Below, piece after piece: positions 56,714-64,000 of a DNA stretch of 64,000 nucleotides. The notes below the pieces were generated by a model that was not told the origin of the DNA, searched no databases, and was given only the letters and a program-made list of their open reading frames with translations. A program made the translations under genes and the position numbers. The first letter of the stretch is position 1, and each line of letters begins with the position of its first letter. Source of the DNA: Phenylobacterium hankyongense (GTDB taxonomy: Bacteria; Pseudomonadota; Alphaproteobacteria; Caulobacterales; Caulobacteraceae); NCBI RefSeq assembly GCF_003254505.1, contig NZ_QFYP01000001.1:2526001-2590000 (forward strand), read 5' to 3'.

Positions 56714-56760
56714 GTATCAATTGACACCACTTTGGCGTGGGAGATAGTTTCTGTTGATAC
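56714..56760 (+). promoter_or_regulatory. hppD promoter and probable MarR operator
   Basis: TTGACA (56721-56726) is a perfect -35 box and ATAGTT (56744-56749) a weak -10 at 17 bp. The near-palindrome TATCAATTGACA (56715-56726) covers the -35. Its half GTATCAA (56714-56720) recurs inverted as TTGATAC (56754-56760) near the transcript start. This layout suits repression by the divergent MarR. Confidence 0.65.
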
Positions 56761-56782
56761 CAAATTTGCAGGGCCCTGGAAA

Positions 56783-57838
56783 ATGAACGCCGATCCGAAC
56801 AACCCCCTCGGCCTCGATGGCTTCGCCTTCGCCGAGTTCACATCGCCCGACCCGAAGGCGATGGCGGCGCAGTTCGAGCAGCTCGGGTTCGTGGCGGCGG
56901 CGCGCCGCCCGGAACGGGGGCTGACGCTCTATCGCCAGGGCCGCATCAACCTGCTGCTGAACGCCGGGCCGGGGCAGGCCGAGGCGTTCCGCGCGGCGCA
57001 CGGCCCCTCGGCCAACGGCATGGCCTTCAGGGTCGCCGATGCGGAGCAGGCCTATGCGACGGCGCTGGAGCGCGGGGCGGTGGCCGCCGACACCTCGGCG
57101 AGCGCGCTGCCGCAGGCCAAGGCCATCGAAGGCATCGGCGGCTCGCTGCTCTATCTGGTGGACGCAGACCCCTTCGCCGACTGGGAGGAAGTCCCCGGCT
57201 GGCGTGAAGCCGCGGCGCAGAACGGGGTCGGTCTCGACCTGCTCGACCACCTGACGCACAACGTCCGCCGCGGCCAGATGCGGACCTGGTCGACCTTCTA
57301 CAATAAGCTGTTCGGGTTCGAGGAGCAGAAGTACTTCGACATCAAGGGCCAGGCGACCGGCCTGTTCAGCCAGGCGATGATCGCGCCGGACCGGGCGATC
57401 CGGATTCCGCTGAACGAGAGCCAGGACGACAAGTCCCAGATCGAGGAGTTCCTGCGCGACTACAACGGCGAGGGCATCCAGCACCTGGCGCTGGCCACGA
57501 ACAATATCTACGAAACCGTCGAGAAGCTTCGCGCCCGCGGCGTGCAGCTGCAGGACACCATCGAGACCTATTACGAGCTGGTCGACAAGCGCGTCCCGGG
57601 CCACGGCGAGGACCTGGAGCGGCTGAGGAAGAACCGCATCCTGATCGACGGCGACGTGAAGGAGGAGGGCATCCTCCTGCAGATCTTCACCGAGAACCTG
57701 TTTGGGCCCATCTTCTTCGAAGTGATCCAGCGCAAGGGCAACGAAGGCTTCGGCAACGGTAACTTCCAGGCGCTGTTCGAGTCGATCGAGCTCGATCAGA
57801 TCCGCCGGGGCGTCATCAAGGTGGAGCCCGCGGAGTAG
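56783..57838 (+). CDS. hppD: 4-hydroxyphenylpyruvate dioxygenase
   Basis: This 351-residue enzyme converts 4-hydroxyphenylpyruvate to homogentisate in tyrosine degradation using iron(II) and oxygen. The two VOC halves are clear. The iron ligands are His in [10 protein letters not shown], His in [13 protein letters not shown] and Glu in [13 protein letters not shown]. The N-terminus [13 protein letters not shown] fits the family; an in-frame ATG at 56732 lies in the promoter. hmgA follows two bases after the stop. Confidence 0.96.
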   Translation: MNADPNNPLGLDGFAFAEFTSPDPKAMAAQFEQLGFVAAARRPERGLTLYRQGRINLLLNAGPGQAEAFRAAHGPSANGMAFRVADAEQAYATALERGAVAADTSASALPQAKAIEGIGGSLLYLVDADPFADWEEVPGWREAAAQNGVGLDLLDHLTHNVRRGQMRTWSTFYNKLFGFEEQKYFDIKGQATGLFSQAMIAPDRAIRIPLNESQDDKSQIEEFLRDYNGEGIQHLALATNNIYETVEKLRARGVQLQDTIETYYELVDKRVPGHGEDLERLRKNRILIDGDVKEEGILLQIFTENLFGPIFFEVIQRKGNEGFGNGNFQALFESIELDQIRRGVIKVEPAE

Positions 57839-57840
57839 GC

Positions 57841-59193
57841 ATGGCCGACGACATCACGTCCCGGGCGGACGCCGCGGCGATCAAGGCCGCGGGGCTGGGC
57901 TATCAATCCGGCTTCGGCAACCACGTCTCGACCGAGGCGGTCGCCGGGGCGCTGCCGGCGGGGCGGAACTCGCCGCAGCGCACGCCCTACGGCCTCTATG
58001 CCGAGCAACTCTCCGGCAGCGCGTTCACCGCGCCGCGGAGCGAGAACCGCCGGTCGTGGCTGTACCGGCTGCGGCCGACCGCCAGCCATCGGCCCTACCG
58101 GCCCTACGCCGGCGGCGCCCTGGTCCGCTCCGGCCCGTTCGACGAGCTTCCGCCCAGCCCCAATCGGCTGCGCTGGGACCCGCTGCCGATCCCTGAGGCG
58201 CCCACCGACTTCGTCGACGGCCTGGTCACCTACGCCGGCAACGGCGACCCGGCCGTCTCGGCCGGGACGGCTATCCACCTCTACGCCGCCAACCGCACGA
58301 TGCGCGATCGGGTCTTCTACGACGCCGACGGCGAGCTGCTGATCCTGCCGCAGGAAGGCGCGCTGCTCCTGACCACCGAGCTCGGCCGGATGTCGGTCGC
58401 GCCCGGCGAGATCGCGGTGATCCCGCGCGGCGTCCGCTTCCACGTGGCGCTGCAGGCGCCGACCGCGCGCGGCTATGTGTGCGAGAACTACGGCGCCCTG
58501 TTCCGGCTTCCGGAGCTCGGGCCGATCGGCTCCAACGGCCTGGCCAACGCCCGCGACTTCCTGACCCCGCAGGCCTGGTTCGAGGACCGCGACGCGCCCA
58601 CCGAGGTGGTCCAGAAATTCCAGGGCCGGCTGTGGACCACCACCCTCGACCACTCGCCGTTCGACGTGGTGGCGTGGCATGGCTCGCTGGCGCCGTACAA
58701 ATACGACCAGGCGCGGTTCAACACGATCAACACGGTCTCGTTCGACCATCCCGATCCGTCGATCTTCACGGTCCTGACCTCGCCCTCGGAGCTGCCGGGG
58801 ACTGCGAACTGCGACTTCGTGATCTTCCCGCCTCGCTGGATGGTGGCGGAGGACACCTTCCGGCCGCCGTGGTTCCACCGCAACGTGATGAGCGAGTTCA
58901 TGGGCCTGGTGCACGGGGCCTACGACGCCAAGGCCGGCGGCTTCGCGCCCGGCGGCGCGTCGCTGCACAACTGCATGAGCGGCCATGGACCGGATCGCGA
59001 AAGCTATGAGCGCGCGGTGACCGCCGAGCTGAAGCCGCACAAGATCGACAACACCCTGGCCTTCATGTTCGAGAGCCGCTGGGTGATCCGGCCGACGCGG
59101 TTTGCGACCGACACGCCGCTTGCCCAGCTCGACTACGACGACTGCTGGGACGGCTTCACCAAGGCCCAGGTCCCGGGCGCCGACGCCTCGTGA
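57841..59193 (+). CDS. hmgA: homogentisate 1,2-dioxygenase
   Basis: This 450-residue cupin-fold iron dioxygenase opens the homogentisate ring to maleylacetoacetate. Conserved segments are [32 protein letters not shown], the iron-binding [19 protein letters not shown] with [12 protein letters not shown], and [12 protein letters not shown] with the His ligand. The length is typical. It starts two bases after hppD, so the pair is co-translated. Downstream steps (maleylacetoacetate isomerase, fumarylacetoacetase) are not in the window. Confidence 0.97.
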   Translation: MADDITSRADAAAIKAAGLGYQSGFGNHVSTEAVAGALPAGRNSPQRTPYGLYAEQLSGSAFTAPRSENRRSWLYRLRPTASHRPYRPYAGGALVRSGPFDELPPSPNRLRWDPLPIPEAPTDFVDGLVTYAGNGDPAVSAGTAIHLYAANRTMRDRVFYDADGELLILPQEGALLLTTELGRMSVAPGEIAVIPRGVRFHVALQAPTARGYVCENYGALFRLPELGPIGSNGLANARDFLTPQAWFEDRDAPTEVVQKFQGRLWTTTLDHSPFDVVAWHGSLAPYKYDQARFNTINTVSFDHPDPSIFTVLTSPSELPGTANCDFVIFPPRWMVAEDTFRPPWFHRNVMSEFMGLVHGAYDAKAGGFAPGGASLHNCMSGHGPDRESYERAVTAELKPHKIDNTLAFMFESRWVIRPTRFATDTPLAQLDYDDCWDGFTKAQVPGADAS

Positions 59194-59200
59194 TTGTCGG

Positions 59201-59572
59201 ATGACCACCGAGGCCGCGCCGGCCCGGCTGGACAGGACGCCGGCCGGCGTTCGCCTGTGCGCGTTGACGGACATCGCCGAACGCGGCGCCCGCGGCTTCG
59301 TGCTGCAGATCGGCGAGGCGCGCTTCCACGGCTTCGTCGTGCGGCGCGGACCGGAGGTGGTGGGCTACGTCGACCGTTGTCCGCACATGGGGTTCCCGCT
59401 GGTCCAGGTGCTCGACGCCTATCAGACCCCGGACGGCCGGCTGCTGCAGTGCGCCTGGCATGGCGCGCTGTTCGAACCCGAAGACGGCCGCTGCGTCGGC
59501 GGGCCTTGCCTGGGCGCGTCGCTGACGCCCTGGCCGGTGCGGACCGTCGACGGCGCGGTGGTCACGGCCTAA
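59201..59572 (+). CDS. Rieske (2Fe-2S) protein
   Basis: This 123-residue soluble Rieske-fold protein has both cluster motifs complete, CPHMGFPL (Cys-x-His) and CAWHGALFEPEDG (Cys-x2-His). It has no signal peptide and starts seven bases after hmgA, so it is likely the third gene of the homogentisate operon. It could supply electrons to an oxygenase. Neither hppD nor hmgA is known to need a ferredoxin, so its partner is unknown. The ATG at 59201 is chosen by position; the ribosome site is weak. Confidence 0.87.
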   Translation: MTTEAAPARLDRTPAGVRLCALTDIAERGARGFVLQIGEARFHGFVVRRGPEVVGYVDRCPHMGFPLVQVLDAYQTPDGRLLQCAWHGALFEPEDGRCVGGPCLGASLTPWPVRTVDGAVVTA

Positions 59573-59597
59573 CCGGCGCTGGCCCTGGAGCGGGCAG

Positions 59598-59942
59598 CTA
59601 CCAGGGCCGTTCCCAGCGTTCTCGTTCCCACCGCTCGTGCTGATGGTGACGTTCCCAAGGCGGGATGTCCGAGTAGGCATAGCTCGGCCCATAGCGATAA
59701 TAGCTGGGCCCGTAGCCGTAGTAGGGAGACATGTAGACCGCCCGAGGGTGGATCCGGTGGCGGACCGGCCGCCACACGCGTTCACGCACGACGATGGTCC
59801 TGCGAACATACCTGACCTCGGGACGGTAGGTGGTCACATACCGCCCCTCGTAATAGCGGCCGCGGTCGTGGGCCGACGCGACGCCGGCCGACAGCAGCAG
59901 CGCCAGGCCGGCGAGGGCGACAAGGGTCTTACGAACTTTCAT
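59598..59942 (-). CDS. exported Tyr/Arg-rich protein
   Basis: This 114-residue protein has a signal peptide (MKVRKTLVALAGLALLLSAG, cleavage near VASA). The mature part is rich in Tyr, Arg and Pro (YYGYGPSYYRYGPSYAYSD) and ends with charged WERERWERPW repeats. It is low-complexity and probably periplasmic or envelope-associated; similar Tyr-rich proteins are common in this group. The ATG at 59942 has GGAG six bases upstream. It is convergent with the Rieske gene. Confidence 0.75.
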   Translation of the reverse strand: MKVRKTLVALAGLALLLSAGVASAHDRGRYYEGRYVTTYRPEVRYVRRTIVVRERVWRPVRHRIHPRAVYMSPYYGYGPSYYRYGPSYAYSDIPPWERHHQHERWERERWERPW

Positions 59943-60028
59943 GGGCATCTCCACGCGTCCCACGACGGAGGCTGCGCGCCGGCGCCTGAACCGGACATGA
60001 CCTAGTGCGCCGCTCGTTGGGCCTCGCG

Positions 60029-60688
60029 CTAACCGGGGTCCGAGGGATCGAGGCCGGCCGGCTCGCGCGGCTCATCCGGCGCCTTGGTCTTCGAGGGTCG
60101 AAGGTAGTCCATGCAGCCGTCGACGAAGGCGGGGCTGCGCTGCTCGGCGGCCGCGCAATAGCGCTTGACCTTGATGTTGTTCTGCTGCGCCCAGCGATAG
60201 CCCTCCCTCCGCTCATCGGCGTCGTAGGCGTGTCGAGCGCGCTCATAGTCGAGCTGCTGTCGCTCCCACTGCTCCTGCGTCGTCATCGGCTTGAAGGTGG
60301 GGTAGCTCGGCGGCTTCGCCGTCCGGGCGACCCGGGCCACCCGGGCGGGGGTCGGCGCCTTCAGTTTGACGACCGGCGGAGGCGCGGCTTGCGGCTCAGG
60401 GGTCGCCTGGACTGTCGTCGCCGCCGGCGGAGGGGCCACGGGCTCTACGGGCTCTACGGGCGCTACGACCGCCGGAGTGTCCACGGGCGCGGCGAGGCGC
60501 GCGGGCTCGTCCCGGGGCGCGGCCTGGATCTTGTCGGGACCCGGCCCAGGGCCCCTGACCAGCGTGCTGACCAGCGCGCCGGCGCCCAGGGCGACCCCCG
60601 CGAGGAGGCCTAGCCCCAGGATCGCGGACGGCGTCCGACCGCTGCTCCGCTGGAGTGCCGGCTGGCTCCGGTAGCGATGCCTGGCCAT
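60029..60688 (-). CDS. TonB-like single-pass hypothetical protein
   Basis: This 219-residue protein has a basic N-terminus and one transmembrane helix (ILGLGLLAGVALGAGALVSTL). A Pro/Ala/Val-rich linker (about 50-115) and a C-terminal helical domain with two Cys (KRYCAAAEQ, DGCMDYLR) follow. The plan resembles the protein at 54697-55317 and TonB-type periplasmic spanners, but I see no TonB C-terminal fold. The ATG at 60688 is chosen; a GTG at 60697 is an alternative. Confidence 0.7.
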   Translation of the reverse strand: MARHRYRSQPALQRSSGRTPSAILGLGLLAGVALGAGALVSTLVRGPGPGPDKIQAAPRDEPARLAAPVDTPAVVAPVEPVEPVAPPPAATTVQATPEPQAAPPPVVKLKAPTPARVARVARTAKPPSYPTFKPMTTQEQWERQQLDYERARHAYDADERREGYRWAQQNNIKVKRYCAAAEQRSPAFVDGCMDYLRPSKTKAPDEPREPAGLDPSDPG

Positions 60689-60746
60689 GCGATTCACTTG
60701 AAGGCGCTCTTGTTTCTAGAAGCGCCGCCTTGGGCTCAAAGTTCCC

Positions 60747-62009
60747 TTACGCGCCGGTGATCAGTCGCGCGCCCCGATGATAGGTGACGTAGCTCCACAG
60801 CCAGTCGAGCGCGACGAAGAACCGGGCCCGCAGGCCGATCAGAAAATACACGTGGATGAAGCCCCAGAAGAGCCAGCCGGGCAGTCCCGTCAGCTGGATG
60901 GCGCCCAGCCTCACGACCGCTGCGCCACGGCCGATGGTGGCCAGATCGCCGGCGTGCCGGTAGCGGAACGCCGGCGGCGGGGACCGCCCGGACAGCCGCC
61001 TGGCGATCAGCCGGCCGACATAGGCGCCCATCTGCTTGGCCGCGGGCGCGATGCCGGGGACCGGTCGGCCGTCCGGCGAGGCAAGGGCGGCGGCGTCGCC
61101 GATCACGAAGATCTCGGGGTGGCCGGGCAGCGACAGGTCCGCCGCCACCTGCGCCCGGCCGGCCCGGTCGTGTTGGCCAGGAAGGTCGGCCGTCAGGGCC
61201 CCAGCCCTCACCCCGGCGGCCCAAAGCACCGTGGCGGCGTCGATCCGCCCGTCCTCGAGCGTGACGCCCGAGGCGTCGACGTCGACGACCTTGGCGCGGG
61301 TCCTGACATCGACGCCGTAGCGGGCCAGGCGGCGCGCGGCGTCGGCGGCCAGGGCCTCGGAAAACGTCGGCAGGATCCGCGGCCCGGCCTCCACCAGCAC
61401 GATGCGGGCGGCGGCCGGGTCGATGTGGCGGAACTCCGACTTCAGGGCGTCGCGGGCGATCTCGCCGATGGCGCCGGCCAGCTCGACGCCCGTCGGCCCG
61501 CCGCCCACCACGACGAAGGTGGTGAGCTCAGGCGCCGCCCCGTCGTCGCCGGCCAGCTCGGCGCGCTCGAACGCGGACAGAATCCGCCGGCGGATCTCGA
61601 GCGCGTCCTCGATGGTCTTCAGGCCGGGCGCGAAGGCCTCCCAGGAGTCGTGGCCGAAATAGGAATGCGTGGCGCCCGTGGCGATCACCAGCTGGTCGTA
61701 GGCGACCGGCCCGGCCTCGGTCAGCACCTGATGCGCGGTCGGATCGACGGCGACGACCCGGCTCATCAGCACCCGGGCGTTGGCCTGGGTCTTGAGCAGA
61801 TGGCGGATCGGCCACGCGATCGCGGCCGGGGACAGGGCCGCGGTCGCCACCTGATAGAGCAGGGGCTGGAAGGTGTGGTGGTTCTTGGCGTCGATGACCA
61901 CCACCTCGACCGCAGCGCCGGCCAGCGCTCGGGCCGCCTCCAGGCCGCCGAACCCCGCGCCCACGATGACCACCCGAGGTCGGACCGCGGCGATGGCCTG
62001 CCCTCTCAT
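60747..62009 (-). CDS. NAD(P)/FAD-dependent oxidoreductase, type II NADH dehydrogenase-like
   Basis: This 420-residue flavoprotein has an FAD motif (VVIVGAGFGGLEAARAL), an NADH motif (FVVVGGGPTGVELAGAI) and the second FAD motif (EIFVIGDAAAL). It has a C-terminal amphipathic or membrane-associated region (PGWLFWGFIHVYFLIGL, RFFVALDWLWSYVTYHRG). This is the plan of NDH-2, which passes electrons from NADH to quinone without proton pumping. The ATG at 62009 follows GAGGAC. It is on the same strand as the FAD monooxygenase. Confidence 0.9.
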   Translation of the reverse strand: MRGQAIAAVRPRVVIVGAGFGGLEAARALAGAAVEVVVIDAKNHHTFQPLLYQVATAALSPAAIAWPIRHLLKTQANARVLMSRVVAVDPTAHQVLTEAGPVAYDQLVIATGATHSYFGHDSWEAFAPGLKTIEDALEIRRRILSAFERAELAGDDGAAPELTTFVVVGGGPTGVELAGAIGEIARDALKSEFRHIDPAAARIVLVEAGPRILPTFSEALAADAARRLARYGVDVRTRAKVVDVDASGVTLEDGRIDAATVLWAAGVRAGALTADLPGQHDRAGRAQVAADLSLPGHPEIFVIGDAAALASPDGRPVPGIAPAAKQMGAYVGRLIARRLSGRSPPPAFRYRHAGDLATIGRGAAVVRLGAIQLTGLPGWLFWGFIHVYFLIGLRARFFVALDWLWSYVTYHRGARLITGA

Positions 62010-62123
62010 GTCGCGTCCTCCCGCCCTCGGCGCTTTTATAGGGTCGCGACCCCTGGGAGGCGAGGGCGGCCGCCGGCTGCCCCATACCACGCGAGGGGGC
62101 GGGTGCGCCTCGGGACCAGGCGC

Positions 62124-63431
62124 CTAGCGTCGGAGGTCCCGGAGCCACGCCAGGGGACGCCTGGGCGCGAACGCCCGCAGCCGATGAGCGGTCCCGAGAA
62201 CGCTGGTGTCGATGGTCAGGGTCCGGCGATACCGCGAAGACTTCAGGGCGCGGCGGTCGGACGCCTGTTTGCCGGTGTCCTGGTAGAATTCGGCGATCTT
62301 CTCGCGCCCCATGCCCGCCGTCTGGAACCAGCGCGGCAGGTGCGCCGTGCACAGGCGTTCCACATCGGCCATCAGCCGGGGGACGCCGGCGCCGGCCGCC
62401 GGACAGGAGGACTGGAACGCGTCGCCGACCACCACCACCCCGTCCTGCTCGTGGTTCTCGATGGCGGAGAGATCCATGACCCAGGCCTGCACCGGGCTGG
62501 CCATCTGGAAATCGCCGAGGAAGCGCGAAAGACCCGGCAGGGTGGCCAGCAGCGTCGCCTTCGGCGCTCGTATCAGCTCGCCCACCCATGGGTCGCCTTG
62601 ATCCCGGAAGGTGAAGAGGTTGGCGCGCATGACCTCGCCGACCGGGAAGACGTTCAGATAGTCGACGCGGTCGGCCACCGTCTCTCCGTAGTAGGTGAGG
62701 GCGGGGAAATCGAACGCCTGGCCGGGGGCGGGGGAGATGCTGAACCCGAATGAGATCGAATGCTTCTCGAAGGTGACGCGCCGCGCAATTCCGATCTTCT
62801 CGCGCAGGATGTCGCCCATGCCGGTGGCGAGCACGACCAGGCGCGCCTCGAGCACCTCGCCGCCGGCGAGCTCAACCCGCTGGAGATCCGGGCCCGTCTC
62901 GATGTCCGCCACGCGATCGACGAGGAACTCGACCGACGCGGGCAGCTGCGCGCGAAGCGTTCGCACGATGTCCTTGTAGAGGATGCCGTAGTGCGCGCCC
63001 TCGGACCGGTCGATGATCTGGCCGCGGCGCGCGTTGACCACCTGGTCGAAGGGCGTGGCGGCGGCGGCCAGGACGTCGAGCAGCCCCAGACGGCCGAGCG
63101 CCTCGATCGTGTAGCCCGTGAACTTCTCCACGCGGAATTGGGCCGGAAAGACCGCATAGCGATCGATCAGCGCCACGCGATATCCGGCCCGGCCGAGCAC
63201 GACGGCCGCGAGCGAACCGCTCAGACCGCCGCCCACGATGGCCACGTCAACCTGCCGGGTGGGGCTTCCGACCGGCGCGCCCGGATTTTCGTTCGGAAGC
63301 GAGGCGACAGCTGCTTCGCGCGCTGCGACGTCGGTCATGGGAGCCTTTTTCGCCGGAGGGACTGCGTACGCCGCGGGTGCGTCGGACAGCCGACGGATCG
63401 CGAGGCGTTTGAAATCGGAAAATCGGCTCAC
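62124..63431 (-). CDS. FAD-dependent monooxygenase-like protein
   Basis: This 435-residue flavoprotein has an N-terminal extension of about 60 residues, then the FAD motif VAIVGGGLSGSLAAVVLG and a C-terminal GVVVVGDAFQSSCPAAGAGV, typical of UbiH/p-hydroxybenzoate hydroxylase-type enzymes. LVVLATGMGDILREKIG may be part of the cofactor domain. The substrate is unknown; halogenase-like alternatives lack the WxWxIP motif. The start is GTG at 63431 with AAGGA five bases upstream; ATG at 63338 is an alternative. A histidine kinase gene lies 17 bp upstream. Confidence 0.8.
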   Translation of the reverse strand: MSRFSDFKRLAIRRLSDAPAAYAVPPAKKAPMTDVAAREAAVASLPNENPGAPVGSPTRQVDVAIVGGGLSGSLAAVVLGRAGYRVALIDRYAVFPAQFRVEKFTGYTIEALGRLGLLDVLAAAATPFDQVVNARRGQIIDRSEGAHYGILYKDIVRTLRAQLPASVEFLVDRVADIETGPDLQRVELAGGEVLEARLVVLATGMGDILREKIGIARRVTFEKHSISFGFSISPAPGQAFDFPALTYYGETVADRVDYLNVFPVGEVMRANLFTFRDQGDPWVGELIRAPKATLLATLPGLSRFLGDFQMASPVQAWVMDLSAIENHEQDGVVVVGDAFQSSCPAAGAGVPRLMADVERLCTAHLPRWFQTAGMGREKIAEFYQDTGKQASDRRALKSSRYRRTLTIDTSVLGTAHRLRAFAPRRPLAWLRDLRR

Positions 63432-63448
63432 ACGTTCCTTGTTGCTGG

Positions 63449-64000
63449 TCAGAGGAGCCGGCTCTGCGCCTCCTTGACGAACGGCGGCGCGTCGGCCTCG
63501 CGCAGCCGTACGACGAACGTCACGCCCTCGCCCTGCTCCACGGTCAGGATGGCGCCCGCCTGCTGCACGAGGGAGCGGATCAGGCGCATGCCCAATCCTT
63601 CACTCGACCCGGGCGGCGGCAGGCCCCGGCCGTTGTCGGAGACCGACAGGGTCAGGGTGTCGCCCGCGTGGCGCAGCTTCACCAGGATCACGCCGCGGGC
63701 CGGCGGCGGGTAGGCGTGCTTGACGGCGTTGGTGACCAGCTCGTTGACCACCACACCCAAGGCGACGGCCCTGTCCAGCGGGAGGCTGGTGGCCGGCTGG
63801 GCGTCGAGCTCGATCCGAATCCGATCATCGGGCAGGAGGGATCCGGAGAGCCGGTCGCAGAGCTGCTGCAGATAGCCGGCGAAGTCGACGTCGTCGCGGC
63901 TGCTCGATCGGTAGAGACTGGCGTGGACGTCGGCGATGGCCTGGATGCGGTCGATGGCCCGCTGGAGCTGGTCCTGCACCTCAGGTTGATGGCTGGCGCG
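63449..64000 (-). CDS. sensor histidine kinase, C-terminal part (HisKA_2/HWE type)
   Basis: The last 183 codons of a kinase end at 63449; the 5' part lies beyond the right edge and the frame is open to 64000. Visible are RIQAIADVHASLYRSSS, typical of the HisKA_2 class, and an ATPase domain with VVNELVTNAVKHAYPP, LSVSDNGRGLPP and GLGMRLIRSLVQQ. The phospho-acceptor His is outside the window. Such kinases often act in general stress or light signalling in alphaproteobacteria. Confidence 0.88.
   Translation of the reverse strand, partial: RASHQPEVQDQLQRAIDRIQAIADVHASLYRSSSRDDVDFAGYLQQLCDRLSGSLLPDDRIRIELDAQPATSLPLDRAVALGVVVNELVTNAVKHAYPPPARGVILVKLRHAGDTLTLSVSDNGRGLPPPGSSEGLGMRLIRSLVQQAGAILTVEQGEGVTFVVRLREADAPPFVKEAQSRLL

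Noticed and set aside
62124..63431. Tryptophan halogenase as the identity of the FAD protein
   Set aside because: FAD motifs are present but the halogenase WxWxIP motif and catalytic Lys context were not seen.

Overview
The window is high-GC, gene-dense bacterial DNA. It has a dnaG-rpoD pair, alphaproteobacterial-type promoters, NodT-type efflux lipoproteins, DUF6644 and DUF3008 proteins, a polyhydroxybutyrate-type dehydrogenase cluster and a minimal flagellar-rod-like protein. Together these point to a chromosomal segment of an alphaproteobacterium, most likely Caulobacterales (Caulobacter/Phenylobacterium-like). The placement rests on protein recognition, not on a search. No phage, plasmid, insertion sequence or CRISPR array was seen.

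Layout. 1-2430: pyrimidine/arginine precursor synthesis. carA and the 5' end of carB lie on the minus strand but are split by a cold-shock gene and a small plus-strand gene. Each has its own promoter, and carA has a terminator-like hairpin in its leader. 2490-4510: small metabolic genes (DUF1330, HAD, VOC/PhnB, a membrane protein). 4630-8630: dnaG and rpoD. 8630-11740: an RMD1-like membrane protein, a 2OG-Fe(II) oxygenase and a secreted pair ending in a DUF6152 protein. 11750-16650: a tripartite EmrAB-type drug efflux operon (outer membrane factor, HlyD, DHA2 MFS) divergent from its TetR regulator, with two identical inverted operators between them. 16650-24690: DUF6644 membrane proteins, a mini flagellar protein, a serine hydrolase, PEBP, panD, a SIMPL protein, tRNA-Ile(CAT), and an RsuA plus RsmC-like rRNA modification pair.

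24800-30140: a large RTX-type exoprotein with a glycosidase-like N-terminus, then a CMD / patatin / 3-hydroxybutyrate dehydrogenase operon. 30350-33720: a hybrid histidine kinase, a response regulator and a free-methionine-sulfoxide reductase. 33810-41490: thiolase, SDR, VOC, sorbosone-type dehydrogenase, paired acyl-CoA dehydrogenases and an exported amidase. 41590-45880: DUF3008, an FAD/NAD protein, a GST, a TauD remnant and lactate permease.

46075-54676 is the most distinctive block: OmpR-type regulator, histidine kinase, a second OmpR-like protein whose receiver has lost its phosphorylation site, then after two stacked hairpins an RND pump, adaptor and outer membrane factor, all on one strand. 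54697-56640: a TonB-like anchored Cys protein, a poly-glycine EF-hand protein and a MarR regulator. 56783-59572: a homogentisate pathway operon (hppD, hmgA, a Rieske protein) with a palindromic operator over its promoter. 59598-64000: two exported or anchored proteins, an NDH-2-like dehydrogenase, an FAD monooxygenase and a truncated histidine kinase.

Several convergent pairs share a single CTAG or CTAA as both stop codons, so transcription is tightly packed. TTG and GTG starts are common and were chosen by ribosome binding sites.
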